Assembly: GCA_010094045.1 (NCBI GenBank) | Contig: ML986762.1 | Coordinates: forward strand, 5,526 to 69,525 | From: Lojkania enalia | Taxonomy: Eukaryota; Ascomycota; Dothideomycetes; Pleosporales | Reading direction: 5' to 3' | DNA length: 64,000 nucleotides | Part shown: positions 44,720 through 57,620 of the stretch, piece after piece | Numbering within the stretch: the first letter of the stretch is position 1 | Layout: each line of letters begins with the position of its first letter | Position numbers and translations under genes: made by a program | Notes under the pieces: model-generated | What the model saw: only the letters and a program-made list of their open reading frames with translations | What the model was told of the DNA's origin: nothing | Databases searched by the model: none

Positions 44720-47700
44720 AACTACCAACCCAATAATAGCTGAATCATCCAGAATACCTCCCAATAACAACCCACCAAATCCGCACGAATTAGAAGACGA
44801 TAGGTAACTAATATACGAAGAACTGTATACGTATAAATAATTAGAGGAGAATATAGGAGTATCTAAGAGGATTCTAAAGAAGGACATAAAGTTTAAGTAT
44901 ATTAAGGATACTATTAACCTAGAATCTTAACTAAGTAACTATAAGCTGTTATTATACGTACTATAAGTTCTACTAGAACTACGCGCGATAACAAGCTTAT
45001 AAAAAGGAATATTATTAGAGATTATAGTAGACTTTAACGGATGGGACGAATATTATTTCCAAGCAACTAGCCGTACGATATATAGAGTAATAATAGAGAT
45101 AGTAGAAAGTAAGGGCATATACCTTAACTATCAACCTAGTACCCCACACGGAAAGATAATAGGAGATATTCTTAAAGGAAGGTATACGATAGATAAGCTA
45201 ATACGAACTCCTATCTATATAGAGATAATACTATCGGTTAAGACCTTATATAAAACGCCTATATCTAGAAGAGAACCTTATATAATACCTATCTAGATAC
45301 TAGCTTTAGGACTTTAAGCCTAAGAGGAGATTAAATCTACTCCTCTTCTACCCTCCTAAATATCTATACCCTAAATACTATTATATAATAATTAAGTCTA
45401 TATAACGTTTATACTAGAACTAACTAATATATATATAATACTAGGTACTAGGCATTTTATACTTATACTAGTACCTTACTATCTAAACCTATACTAACTA
45501 TCACCTATATAGGAATATAAGCTAGAGAAACTCGCCCCTAAAAAGATTTTACAGTTTTAGAAGGTATAGAAGAAGAAGAATAACTATACTAGCCGCCTAT
45601 ATAATATTCTAGCTAATAAGACTATAATATTTATTAAGCTATACTATTATTTAGATATTAACGAACCTATATATATAAATATCTTTTTAAATATTTTTAA
45701 GGATTGTACGCAGATATACTATCTCTATAATATTAGTTCTAGTCGTACTTAGAAAGTCCTATATAAACTCCTTAACTAGTACTTTAATATAAATATTAAC
45801 TACAACTAGTATTAGATAGACTAGACTATAATAATATTTGTATGATACTAATAAGAGAACCTAAATAAGTCTATATATAAAGTTTTTAAAATAATAATTA
45901 ACAAGTTTATTCTTACTTAGAGAGTTCTTAGTATAAACTTTTAAAGTAAAGTACTACTCTATACTATAGTTATACAAGTATACTAAGGATAACTAGAGCT
46001 TAAATAGATTATATTCTTAATTAAACCTATATATAAAGCTCTATTTAGTAACCTATATATAGCGCTCTAAATTATAATTAATAGATAAAATAACGTATAT
46101 TTATAGGACCCGGCTAGTTTATATTATATAGACTAAAAATTCTACTCAGCTTCCTATACGCGTAGACTTTAGCTATATAGAAGAGACTTAAAGGGATTAT
46201 ATAAACTATAACCTCCTATACAGTAATCCTTCTTAAAATTAAGAAATATATATATAAAGAAGTACTTCGTCTACTATAAGGAAGGATACTAGTTATCTAA
46301 CTATCCCCGTTCTAATCGTACGCGAGCAATACATTAATATATTACCTTATATAAGAGACTCTATAATATACCCTTTTTATATAAAGAGATTATTATATAT
46401 ATCTAGGAATTCGAAGGGGAATTAGAGTACGAGAACAACAACCTATATAAAGACAAGGATCTGGACCTAAACGAGAAAGAAGGTAAAGAGGCCGCCTACT
46501 ACCTTACTACTACTACGTACCTCTACTATATAACGGGTAAAGACATTTATAATATCGATCTAGAAGAATATACTAAACAGTTTATTCTTAAAGACTAATA
46601 CTATATAGCCTATTAAGGTAAACTGTAGGATATAGATGTAGCTAAAGTATTAATAGTTAGTAGAGTATAGCTTAAGGCGTATATACGAGAGAATCCTTAT
46701 ATAAAGATTAACTGGATACTAAGCTAAGTAAATATTAGTTTTAGTGGCTAGGGTTTAAAGGGATTAATAGGTACTATATAAATTAATAACCCTATCGGCT
46801 CTATTATATACTATATCCTAGATACGCTAATACCCTTTCTTCTTTATCTAGCTAATATTAACAGACTTAGCGCGTATTTTAATAATATACTAAATGTTAT
46901 TATATATAAAGATAATACTATAGTCTTAGTTATACGTAAATAGGGATACCTATTCTTTAATATTAGTAAAAAGGAAAGTATATCTTTCTTTACTAAGACT
47001 AAACTTCGCCGCCTCTACCGCAGATTTAGACATCCTTATATAGAGAGACTATATAGGATGCTAACAAATACTAGATATAATATTAATACTTCTATACTAG
47101 AAAGGATTAAGAAGTTCTACTATATATATTAATTATACGACCCAGTATTACGCCGATTTAAGTTCTCTATTAAGGATAATCTATACTTTAACTATAAGGT
47201 TATTATTAACATTATATAGATTAATAATAAGAATATACTATATATAATTAATATAGAAACTTTCTTTTAGGTAGTTATATTCTTAAAGTCTATATCTATA
47301 TAGGATATTTAGGATACTCTCTATAAGTATTAGATTAATATATACTAAAGTCTATCTAATTATATTATATATAACCCTAGTATAAACTTTATATCTAAAG
47401 ACTTCTATAATTATACGAAGATTATAGGAGCTATTTATAACTAGATACTAGTTAAGGTATATTAGGTAGTAGGAAAGATTAAGTATATATACGCTCCTCT
47501 CTATTATATATATAATATCTTTAAAATAGAACTTAGAGATTATATAGATAATAAAAGTATCTTCTAAATAGTAGTTAAGGCTTTTAATAATACTACTAGT
47601 TTAAACAGCCTAGTACTAATACTTCTAGTATTTAATATATACCCTAGGATTAATTAGAACTCCCCGCTATCGCTTAATATTATAGAATAAGCTTAAGCTA

Positions 47701-49935
47701 TATAGAAAGTAATAAAGATACTATAGAATAAGAGAGTTAAGGTGGATATTAACTATACAATCTATATACAGAACGGACCTATAATATATAATATCCTAAA
47801 CCTCCCCCTTAGCTTTAAAGTAATAATATAGAGGGAGAAGAAAGGATAGATTAGTCTATATACAATTAAAGGTACTAAAAATTAAGATGTTATTATTAAT
47901 ACTAAGAATAGTCTAATTAAACTCCGCTGTATATATATTAAACTATACTACTATATAAAGAAAGAGGACCTTAGCCTATAATATTAAAAACCTTTAGATC
48001 TAGACGAACCTATATCTATATAATATAAACCTCTAACTATAAAAAAGAGAGGAAGACTAAAGAAGTTTATACTAGAACCTACTTATAAACTAAAGTTAAA
48101 ACTATCTCCCCGGCTAAGAGGAAGGCTCTAGAAGGTTCCTATTCCTATAGAAGATACTATATAAAAAGAATCTACTCTAAATAAGAATACTATATAAGAT
48201 AAAATATACGAACTAGAATAAGACTAGGAACTAGAAATAAAGTTAAGAAGAAGTAGAAGACCCCGAAAGGCCTTAATATAAGAGATACTATAGATCTTTC
48301 TATTATAGAAAGAAGAGTCTAATTATATACTTACTTTAAAGCTGTATATAAATAGTATTATTACTACTCTAGGGGTACTATTTAAGGAATCTAACCGTAC
48401 AGAAATAGACAGCTTAATTGTAGGAGGTATTTTTAAAGTTTAATTATATAATCCCTTGTTATACTCTAAACGGATATTTAACCTCCACCTTATATAGGAA
48501 ATTAAAAGTAAGACTACTTAACCGTACGAGAAATTACAACTCGTTTTTGCCGGATATTTAGATATAGAAAAGGAAGAGATTCTTATATAATCACCTATAA
48601 TCCAGCGGATAAACTAGAGACTTATCCTTATTCTAGGTATATCCTTTATTATATCGTACGGAATATATTATAAACTAAGGGATATTATATAAGCGTATAT
48701 ATAATCTACTAATAAACTTGTCCGTATACTATATACCAGACCGCTAAAGGAGATGTAAAACAATTTCCCGCTAAATACAATCTTTAAGGTTATATAACCG
48801 CTATATAGCATAGCTAAATCAGGTCTATACTAGTTTAAAACGTACTATAATTACTATAAGAAAAAGCTCTAGATAAAGATCTCCTTATATAACTCGTACC
48901 TACTAATTATAGATAAAGATACTATAGTATTTAGTATTACTGGACTATAAATAGATAATACCTTTAGTATAGTTATACTAGAATTCGTATAAAAAGAAGA
49001 AGAAGAACTTTATAAAGCTATATTCCGTGTGAAACTAAAAACAGTCCTTTTATATAAATAACCTCTAGAGTTTAATAGAGGGAAGATACGCCTTATATAA
49101 GATAATATTATCCTAACCTAAAAAGGGTAGGCTAATAACTTATGTACGATTAACTTAAATAATAAAGATATAGTCTAAAGATATATTTAATAATATACGC
49201 GAGGAGTATATATTATATTAGTTTATTAACTAGAAGCTATATTTAATCTATCTATAGCTATATAAATAACAGAACCTTTATATAACGATATTAAAGCGCT
49301 TAATATACGGATCTAATAGTAGATTAATAACCTAGACTATAGGTTAAAATATATACTACTACAGCTAGATTATATAAAGCTATTTATCTTTATAGATAGT
49401 TCGTTTATAAATAATAAGGATTTAAGTTACAACTTAAGTATATTATTATATTAGATATAGAGTACTATATAGGATTCGGAAACGATTTTAAAATTTAAGG
49501 TAATATTATATACTAGAATTCTACAAAGTATAAACGTGTTACTTACTCTATACTAGTAAATAAACTATACGAAATAGTAGAAGGATTTAATAGTACGATT
49601 ACCCTTAATATAATACTATAATAAATTATATAAACCTTATAGCTACTATAAATTCCTATTATTATCTATATAGATTTAAAATCTCTATATAACTATCTTA
49701 TTAAACTTAGTATAACTAATAAGAAGAGACTAATAATTGATATTATATTAATCCGAGAATTATACGAGAAGAGGGAGATTATAGAAATTAGATAGATTAA
49801 TAGTAAAGACAACCCTACAGACGCCTATATAAAGAAGATACTAAATAAGGTACTAGAAACTCTTATTTTATATAATACGCTTATAATCCAGGTTAAAATA
49901 TTAGTAGATAGATTAGATACTATATAAGATACTAT
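44469..49935 (+). pseudogene. J gag-pol relic
   Basis: Plus strand. The N-terminal 12-residue repeat is followed by gag (N-P-H-E-L-E-D-D near 44779-44802). A knuckle-like stretch F-V-Y-Y-K-E-G near 46265-46290 precedes a protease-like I-L-D-T near 46815. Integrase has R-H-P-Y-I-E-R-L near 47020-47045, V-I-I-N-I-I-Q-I-N near 47200-47230, F-I-S-K-D-F near 47389-47406 and Y-A-P-L near 47490-47505. RT (about 48700-49250) has P-L-Y-S-I-A-K-S-G-L-Y and a K-E-E-E-E segment. RNase H has F-I-D-S-S-F near 49392 and D-N-P-T-D-A near 49808-49827. Integrase acids are partly lost (Asp to Asn, Glu to Lys). Most stops are TAG/TAA at Gln/Trp codons. Confidence 0.82.
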
Positions 49936-50077
49936 GCGCACACGTATATAGGGTAGTAGAAGAAAGAGTAGAAAGAGAAGTAGAAGAAGGAGAAGAGTAA
50001 GAGGATAGGAGGGATAGAGAAGGATAAAAGGCGGGTAATTATAGATAGGGTGGGCCTATAAAAAGAAAAACTACCAG

Positions 50078-50331
50078 TATCTGAATAGTAAATATTATAT
50101 AGAGCTAAAGTATATATTATATAGTTAAAATACGTAATATAGTACGTATACTTAAACTAAGCGCGCATTCTATATAGCCCCTTTAATTAGGTAGATAGTA
50201 CCCGACAGTAATTAATAAAATAGTTACTTACCTACCCTACTACCCCCGTATGCTGTATATACTGTATAATACTGTACTCTACCCTATATTACCTTACTAA
50301 TACTAAACTAGTTAATAGAGTCTATTCTATA
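50078..50331 (+). repeat. J 3' LTR
   Basis: Starts tatctgaata (TG to TA) and ends tctattctata. It is more degraded than the 5' LTR overall but keeps several TG (gtatgctgtatatactg) lost there. Confidence 0.92.
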
Positions 50332-50600
50332 ATAATACTATTAAATTCGCGTTTAATTAAATAATCTAGTTATTTGAGGATATTAAGAAACGTTAATTTA
50401 TTATGTCTAAGAATTAAATATATAAAATTGAACTTTATATATAGATTAAATCTATGGAATATATATTAATAGTTATTATAACCGATAGTATTAAGCTTAA
50501 TAATATTAATAGCAACTATTTTAAATAGATAAAAAGCGTCTATTTTATAACTAATTTATTAAGAGATAATCTAATAGGCTTTATTTCGCATATATTCCTC
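50332..50600 (-). pseudogene. Copia relic K: proximal integrase
   Basis: The minus-strand frame between J and the K ORF1 relic resembles the start of a copia integrase core (basic stretch, then alternating hydrophobic strands, F-I-Y-L-K and D-L-I-Y-I near 50440-50540). Its main support is collinearity with the integrase end at 43960 once J and one copy of ataat are removed. Confidence 0.45.
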
Positions 50601-52062
50601 GTAGTTTAATATAGTTTAGCACGAAGATATAGATTAAAGAAGTATAGTATTATTATTATTATTCTTCTCTAGTGCTTAAACTACCCTATATAGTATTACT
50701 ACTAAGCCTACTAGTCAGCGGTAGATTCTATACTATTTCTACTAGCCCTCTCTTTCTCGTCTAGTTCTATTAGCGGTAGTAGTAGGAAGTTTAGTAAAAA
50801 CTATTATAGAGCTCTTTAGACTTATCTTTATCTAAGTTTAAGCCTTTAGATAATAGTTTAGTAGGTTCTTCTTCTATCTATTATCTACTTTCCACTTTTT
50901 TTATTTTCTTTGCTAACTTGTTTAATATTATAATAGGCTTCCTTTTTCGTAAAGTATAATTATATATAGGAGCGGATTGACTATTATTATTAGGTATACT
51001 ACTAGTATTAAGAAAGTTCTAAATTTTACGTGTATTATTATAATAAATCTAGTTGTAGAGAGGTATACTAGAGCTAATATTCTAGTAATTTAAGATCTAA
51101 AGTTTACGCTAAGTAAGATATATATTATTAATTAGAATATTTACAGTAATAATAGTATTTAAATCTACAGCGTTTATATTATTAACTAGTCTTATTAGAA
51201 GAATAGTATAGAAATATACTATTCTACTTAATATAGGTAGGATAAATTTCCTATTATTAATAGTCTAGTTATTTATATTTTCTACTTCTTAAAGGTTCTA
51301 TAAGTTAAGTTAATATTTCTAGAGTTTAAAGTTTTATAGATAGCCCCACATTTTAAAAATAAGGATAGTACTAATAGTAAATACTATTTTTTTAGTTAGA
51401 TTCTTCTAGTAGTATATCTATAAGTCTTATTATACCTATTCTAGCTACTATATAATATAGTATTACTTAGCGTCCTCGTAGGAGTAAAGTTTAAGTAAAA
51501 TTCTAATAACTTCTATTTTTAGACTTATTTCTCTAAGCTGAAGCTTAAATAGGCTAAAATATTTAGTATAGAGGGCTATTAGGTTAGTTGTAAAGGGTGT
51601 AAATTTGTTAAAATTTTCGATATTTAGAATAGTACGGCCTTCTTTTATCTTTTATAGGATGCTAAGAGGGAGGTTATAGGCGGTATCCTATATATTATAT
51701 ATATCGTCTTTTCGTACTAAAACTTTATCGCTAAATATTAGTACTAGTACTTTTTAAATAGTACTATAGAATAGTTTTAGGTTGTATTTAAACTAAAAAT
51801 AGACTTATAGCTTATAGTTAGTAAAAGTAAGAAATTATTAGTAGGTAATCTCTACTACGGTTATATTTAGGTTAGCGTATCGCCTAATATTAGTAATATC
51901 CGTACTAATAAAGGTTAGATAAGTAGTAGTAGTTAGGTCTTTAATTATATTATAGTAGAAGTCTACTAATAGGATTTCTCTAAACTCTTATACTAGAATA
52001 TCTACTATAAAGATACTATTAAATATATTAATATCGAATTTATTTAAATTATAATTTTTATT
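50600..52062 (-). pseudogene. Long minus-strand coding relic (probable K gag/protease region), left part
   Basis: Between K integrase and element E the minus strand keeps long stretches with few stops, for example L-P-L-S-I-L-Q-K-I-K-E-G near 51620-51665 and a basic N-Y-T-L-R-K-R-K-P stretch near 50935-50965, followed by an acidic segment. I do not recognise a family. Position and direction suggest the N-terminal half of the K polyprotein, but an independent gene cannot be excluded. Confidence 0.4.
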
Positions 52063-52064
52063 TA

Positions 52065-53917
52065 ACGTAAGTAGTAAGTAAGTACGCTAGGTAAGCGAGC
52101 GTGCTACCTTATTAACTTTTTTAACTATTCTAGTAATATATTTTTATAATATATTAAAATACTATAAATATAATATATATATTTAATTAAATAGTATCTA
52201 TAGTACCTTTCTCGCACGTATATAAGTTATACCCAGTCTCTCTATAGTAACTATAGTATATAGAAGCCTGCCGACTTATACTTAATCGCGCCTTACCTTA
52301 ATATATTTTACCCTCTAACTACTACTCAACCGCTATTTAAGTAATAATCTTCTCTCCCTCTACTTTTAATAAGGTGCCTCGCTTCTAAATCTACTTCTTT
52401 TTATACTGTTTACGCGTTGTAGCAGCCTTATTTACTTTCTTAAGGCTAGCAACTTAACCCTTTAATAATATAGCTGAATGAAGTATTACTTTAGCACCTT
52501 TTTTAAGCTGATTAATTGCTGTAATAATAGAAGTAGGTAATAAGCTTTTATACCTTCGAATCCGATCGCGAATTAATATTAATTAAGCTTTTAATTCGCG
52601 CTAGTTGCTTAGTATTTTAGCTTCCTATATAAGAACTTCTAGTATAGGTAGTATTAGCGTACGAAGCTTTATATTAAGCTTTAATATTACTACTTCTAGA
52701 TTATATAGAACTAAACCGGCTCCTTAAAAGCTTACGCGGATATTATCCTTTATAATTAATTGCTAGTAGGTAGTACGGAAAGCTGGAAGGAACTTAAACT
52801 TTATAATATGATTAATATAGTCGCGGATTAGGCTCTCGATCTAACTACTGTACGCTTACTTTAACAGCGAGAAGTAACCTATATTAAGAAGCTGTAAGAG
52901 GTATAATAAGTGTGATGGTATATAGAAAGTATAGATCTTATTCTCCTTATAAATTGCCTAGAATTTAAGCGAGTTATAGCTCTTATAGCTATTAAGAATA
53001 AGTAGTTGCTATATGCCTACTCGACGGTCCTTTATATATATAATAAAGTACTTTAGCTACTTAACTCCAAGATTATTAGTTGTCCATCCGTTATCGCTTA
53101 GTCCGATAGCCCAATTCTTAGGTATATTATCACCCTTATACTAGGTAGAAAGGTAGTATTAGCTAGTAAAGATAATAAAAGGTAGGATCGCCTACCTAGT
53201 AGTATTAATTCCCTAGATTACTGTAACCTACTTATAATTTCCTAGCTATATAGCTTTTAGCTAACTATATCTTTCTAAGCTAGTAATAACTAGCTTAGAT
53301 AATATCTTACCTATTATAAAGCCAGCTTTATTAAAATTGTAGACATCTTTATTATAAATACTATATATAGCTTTTGTACGCGCTATAAGCTTAAACTAGG
53401 CTCTAATAATCTTAGAATCTTCGTATAAAGCTCTCTAATAATTGTACAGTCGATTAAATCGTATTTTAAGGCTATTTATTTGCTTAATAAAGTTCCTAGA
53501 CTATTTCTAGCTAACCTATCTAGTACTGTACTTAGCAAGCAGCTTATCTACTATATCTTATATAGCATCTAGAGAGGGTATAAATCCTCGCAAATCTAGG
53601 TTAAGTATATATATAATAATAGCCTCCTCTTCTAGCTTAATAAGCTTCTTTAAATTTAGCTTACAATTATATTATATAGTAATTCCGTCGCGTTATCGAC
53701 GTATTATTCTTTAGGAGACGTTATATATAGAAGCAGCGCGTCTTTCGCTTTAAAGTTACTTGTTATTAATAGCTAAAATAGCTAGAGAAATATCTACTTT
53801 ATTATAGCTAGATTGGGCATTTGTAGGTTGAGCTATTATTATTAGAAGGTAGGGTATTATGTAAAGTTGGTAAGGTAGCGTGCTCGCTTGCCCAGTATAC
53901 TTGCTTACTACTTATAT
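52065..53917 (-). mobile_element. Fot1/pogo-type transposon E (complete, 1853 bp)
   Basis: The left end acgtaagtagtaagtaag pairs with the reversed right end atataagtagtaagcaag and continues through gcgagcgtgctacctta. TA flanks both sides (52063-52064, 53918-53919). 17-bp units aagtaagtacgctaggt and aagcgagcgtgctacct lie in tandem. E interrupts the long relic of 50.6-56 kb. Confidence 0.9.
52230..53790 (-). pseudogene. Transposase relic of E
   Basis: The minus-strand frame follows the Fot1/pogo order: DNA-binding half about 53640-53400, first catalytic block near 53310-53340, second near 52990-53020, and C-terminal block near 52720-52810 (F-K-F-L-P-A-F-type). A basic tail extends to about 52380, then a Gly/Arg/Cys-like tail near 52240. 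It is moderately RIPed. It is similar in length to N1, N2 and F. Confidence 0.75.
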
Positions 53918-53919
53918 TA

Positions 53920-56000
53920 TAATAGTAAGTTTTACTAGAAATATATAGCTAATAGATTAGGAGACTTTAGGGTTCTATTTATCTAAATTATAGAAAAGAC
54001 TATTAAATAGAACTCCTTTATAATAGTTAGTAATATTTAAGGGTAATAAGTAATTAGTTTTAATATTAAAGCCTACTAGATATCTATTCTTTTATATATA
54101 GACAACTAAGTTAATAATAACTTCTATAGCTCCTTTTAATTTCTTATATTTTATTATAATAGAGGGGAAATATAAAAGAAAACGTTTATAATAGAATACT
54201 ATAAGGATATCTTTTTCTTTTTATACTAAGGGTTTAGTATACTTACTTAACCTACAGTTTTAGTAAATTAGTTTTCGAGTATTTAGCTTTATTAGTATAT
54301 TCTTATCCGGTAGTAAGAGTAAAGCTGATATTACCAGATTGTAGAGGATTATTTTCTTATCTTCGCAGCTATTTAGGTTAGTTACTAATTATATAGAGTT
54401 AACTAGAATATCGTTAAATAAAAGTACAGCGGACCCTTTCTTCTTTATAAATAACTTAAGACCTTTCTATACTTCTTCTATAATTTAAAACGGTAATAGT
54501 TTCCGCTAGTATTTTCCTTTCTACTATTAGAATCTCTTAAGCGCGATACTGTTAATATTATTAAATTTCTAATCTTCGCTTAAGTAGTTAATAGTAATAT
54601 TTTATAGGTTACAAATATTTCTATTCTAATCAACTATCCAGCTAGTATAAAGGGTATAAATAATAGTCCCTTAGGAGTAGAAATATTTAAGAGGTTTAGA
54701 CCAGTTATTTTTCTTATACTTAGAATACTAATTAATATTTATTAAAGTATAAACTATCTATCTAATACTATATATTATTCTATATTTTTTAAGAAGATTG
54801 CTATTATAGTTTAAGGGTATATTAAATTATATAATAAGTAGTAATATATAAATAAATATAAGAAATAATATTTAGCTTTTCTATTTTTTAATTATTATAG
54901 TATTCCCGTATATAATAATATATTTTCTAAATTTACTACTAGTATATTAGTAGGTATTACTATATATCTTTATAGTATTATATAATCGTTTTTTAGGTTT
55001 TTTAAGATTAGTAAAGTTCTATATTATCTTTGTTTTTAGATAGTTTTATACTATAGAAGAAATTTTAGCGGGAATCTTAGTTTTAGTAGAAAGTAGGTTT
55101 CGTAACAATTCTACTATAGAAGAATCTATAGGCGTAGTAGTAGTATATTTTAGGGTTATTAGGGCTGTAGGGAGCCTTAAAATAATGCCGGGGAATTCTC
55201 TAGGATTAGCGATTTCTACTATATTTTTGCGATTTTTTAGTAGTTCTATACGTTCCTTATATATTATTAAAATATTAGCTAGTTAGAGTCCTTCTAGTAT
55301 AGCTTTAATCTAATATATATAGTTGTTAGAGATATTAAAAATAGATTTTTATTACTCTACTTCGGTTACTTTAATAGAAAGTTTAAGAACTAAAGACTAA
55401 ACTTTATTTAGAAAATTTTAAATTAAATATAATACTTAATTTATATTATAATTCTAGGTAGTAAATATAGGAACTAAGTCCTTATCTTTTAATCGCTATA
55501 TAAGACTAATATCTAGAAGTTTAAACTCTCGCTCTTCTACTTAAACTACTTATACTAACGCTGCTAGTATAAAACTAACTATATCTAATATAACTACTAT
55601 TATATTCTTATCTAAGAAAGTATAGTCTTTTACTTTAAGTATATTATTTTCGGCGGATAGGTTTAATAATTTTTCCACCGCTATCCTACTAATAATATTA
55701 TATTAGATAGTGTATTTCCTTAGTTCTCTATAAGCCTCTATTAAAGTATTATACTCCTTATATTACGTAATCTATTTTTCTTTAATAGTATCTTTATCGA
55801 GTCTAGTCTATTTTATCTTACCAACTATTATAGGAATAGTATATAAGTATACTTCTAGAACATCTAGTACTAGAGGTAATTTAGGCTAGTTAAGTATAAT
55901 TTACGTTTTTAGAATAGTTCTCTTACTATCTATATTATTACCTAGATAACTTTCGGTTACTAGTTTAGATATAGTAGTTTTATTCTTATTAACGGGTATA
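53920..56000 (-). pseudogene. Long minus-strand coding relic (probable K gag region), right part
   Basis: The continuation of the 50.6-52.06 kb relic beyond E. Minus-strand stretches with rare stops include K-L-V-T-E-S-Y-L-G-N-N near 55945-55980, A-Y-R-E-L-R-K-Y near 55715-55745, I-A-N-P-R-E-F-P-G-I near 55185-55215, and L-L-F-N-D-I-L-V-N near 54395-54425. The total exceeds 1000 codons with the left part. Helix-rich segments suggest gag-like content. No family is recognised. Confidence 0.4.
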
Positions 56001-56670
56001 GGAATATTTTAGTTAATTTAGGAACTAGTTATATTTTCTACTTAAATAGTCTTATTTATTATAGAAGATACTATTAGAAGAGTTATATAATTATAATAAC
56101 TCTAGTTATATAGCTTAAGATAATATAGAGTTTTAGTATTTAGCTTAAAGGTAGTAAGAAGTAAAGGTTAATTTTTAGATGGAGAGAGGCTGTTTATCTA
56201 TTTATAATAATAGAGGTAGATAAAAATAGTAGATAATACTAGTAGGTAAAAGCGATAGAAGTACTAGCTAAAAAAGAAGTATATACTTTACGCCTTTTAC
56301 TATTTAAGTTATTATGGTAAAGGTACTTACTAATAATTACGCCTATAACGCTAAAGAGCTCTAAATAAATAGGTTAATAGAGAAGACGTTACTATCTTAT
56401 AGGTATTTCTACTTATACTAGATAGTATAGTCTTAAATTTCTAATTTCGCTAGATATTTCTTTAAAGGTTTATTTATTAGCGGTTATTAGTTTAAAGGCG
56501 CTTTTTCTAGCTATTAGGCTATTAGAGGTAGCGTAGAAGATAACCTTTTAGGTCTTATATCTAAGTATCTACTACTAGTTTAAATTCTAGTAGATTTTCT
56601 TATTCTTATACTTATATATACTAATTTATTCTTTTTCTAGAGGTTCTTATAGATCTAAGTTTTATCTAGA
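56001..56670. other. Unassigned AT-rich DNA between K and L
   Basis: It should contain the 5' LTR of K and/or the 3' end of L, but I could not pair any LTR-like sequence with another copy. Bases around 56170-56190 (gatggagagaggctg) are less RIPed than their surroundings. Confidence 0.45.
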
Positions 56671-56679
56671 GTTTTAGGA

Positions 56680-57600
56680 TAATCGCAGTTATAAGCTGTA
56701 ATAAGTTTCTTAGCCTTTTTAAGGTTGTTTATATTATACTAGACGTTATATATACTTCTCTAACCTTTCTAGTATACTAGATATTTTAGTCTACTACTAT
56801 ACTTATCGAGTCTTTATATTAAAAGTCGCTCTATTTTATAAAATAGTACCTCTTCGTTTATAGTTTTAACTAGAGCTTATTAGAGTTTAATAGTACGTTT
56901 AAAAGGATCTATACTCTTTAGAATAGATTCTAGTTATAATATAGATATAACTAGATAAATCTTTAGAGTTTCTAGAAGCTTAAGTTAATAAGTATTCTTA
57001 CTAACCTTATTAATAATTTTTAATAGTATAGAATACTAAGCGTCTAGTTTTTAATTTAAGTAACTATAAACGCGGTATCTATAGTAGAACTTTAGTATAG
57101 TCTAATTTCTAACTTTAAACTTAAGGGGCTTATATTTAAGATTATAGGCGTACTTTATATTTATATTTATAAAGGCGAGGGCCTTATATATTATATCTTA
57201 ATACTACTAGTATAGGGTAGTATAATTAGTATATAGAATTTTGTTAAGTACTTTTAGTAGGTTATAAAAGTTAAAGCCTTAAAGTTATTATTATAGTATA
57301 ATCTCTATTAATATATTAGAGGATATATTTATTATAAATTTTATAAATAGTAGTATCTCTACCTAATTTATATTAGGATTTATAGTATAGAAATATTAAA
57401 ACGCGATTTTAGCGGTTTAGTTAGTTCTTTTAGACTAACTATCAGTTTAAGAGTACTAGGCGGTAGACGTTAAGTATAATATACCGACGCTATTAAATAT
57501 ATACTTCTATAACTTATTTAAGAACTATAGGTCCCTATTAGAAATAATATCTTTTAGTAAGCCTTATCCGTAGTTAATAAAAGCTTTAATAAGAGTAGAT
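56680..57600 (-). pseudogene. Ty3/gypsy relic L: integrase C-terminus and chromodomain
   Basis: The minus-strand frame from 57600 leftwards reads G-L-x-K-D-I-I-S-N-R-D near 57530-57565 and S-T-A-x-Y-S-x-T-D-S near 57445-57475 (integrase core, second Asp changed to Asn). Next come T-A-K-I-A-F-x-Y-F near 57395-57420 and a K-L-D-A-Q-Y-S segment near 57035-57060. The end is a chromodomain-like block with E-R-L-L, K-Y-L-V-Y and a Y-N-V segment near 56720-56850. RT and gag are missing because element M begins at 57621; they may continue beyond the window. Confidence 0.75.
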
Positions 57601-57620
57601 CTCTAATTAGTAGCTAAATA

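Larger units (their letters stand above)
43971..50331 (+). mobile_element. Ty1/copia LTR retrotransposon J (6361 bp)
   Basis: 254-bp LTRs (43971-44224, 50078-50331), TSD ataat (43966-43970, 50332-50336), inserted into K. The plus-strand order gag, protease, integrase, RT, RNase H defines copia. The 5' LTR, leader and start of gag (about 43.97-44.9 kb) keep many CA and TG dinucleotides, while the rest of the element is strongly RIPed. Confidence 0.92.

Noticed and set aside
44699..44887. 62-codon ATG frame on the minus strand
   Set aside because: Antisense to J gag. It owes its length to the RIP-poor island rather than to coding function.
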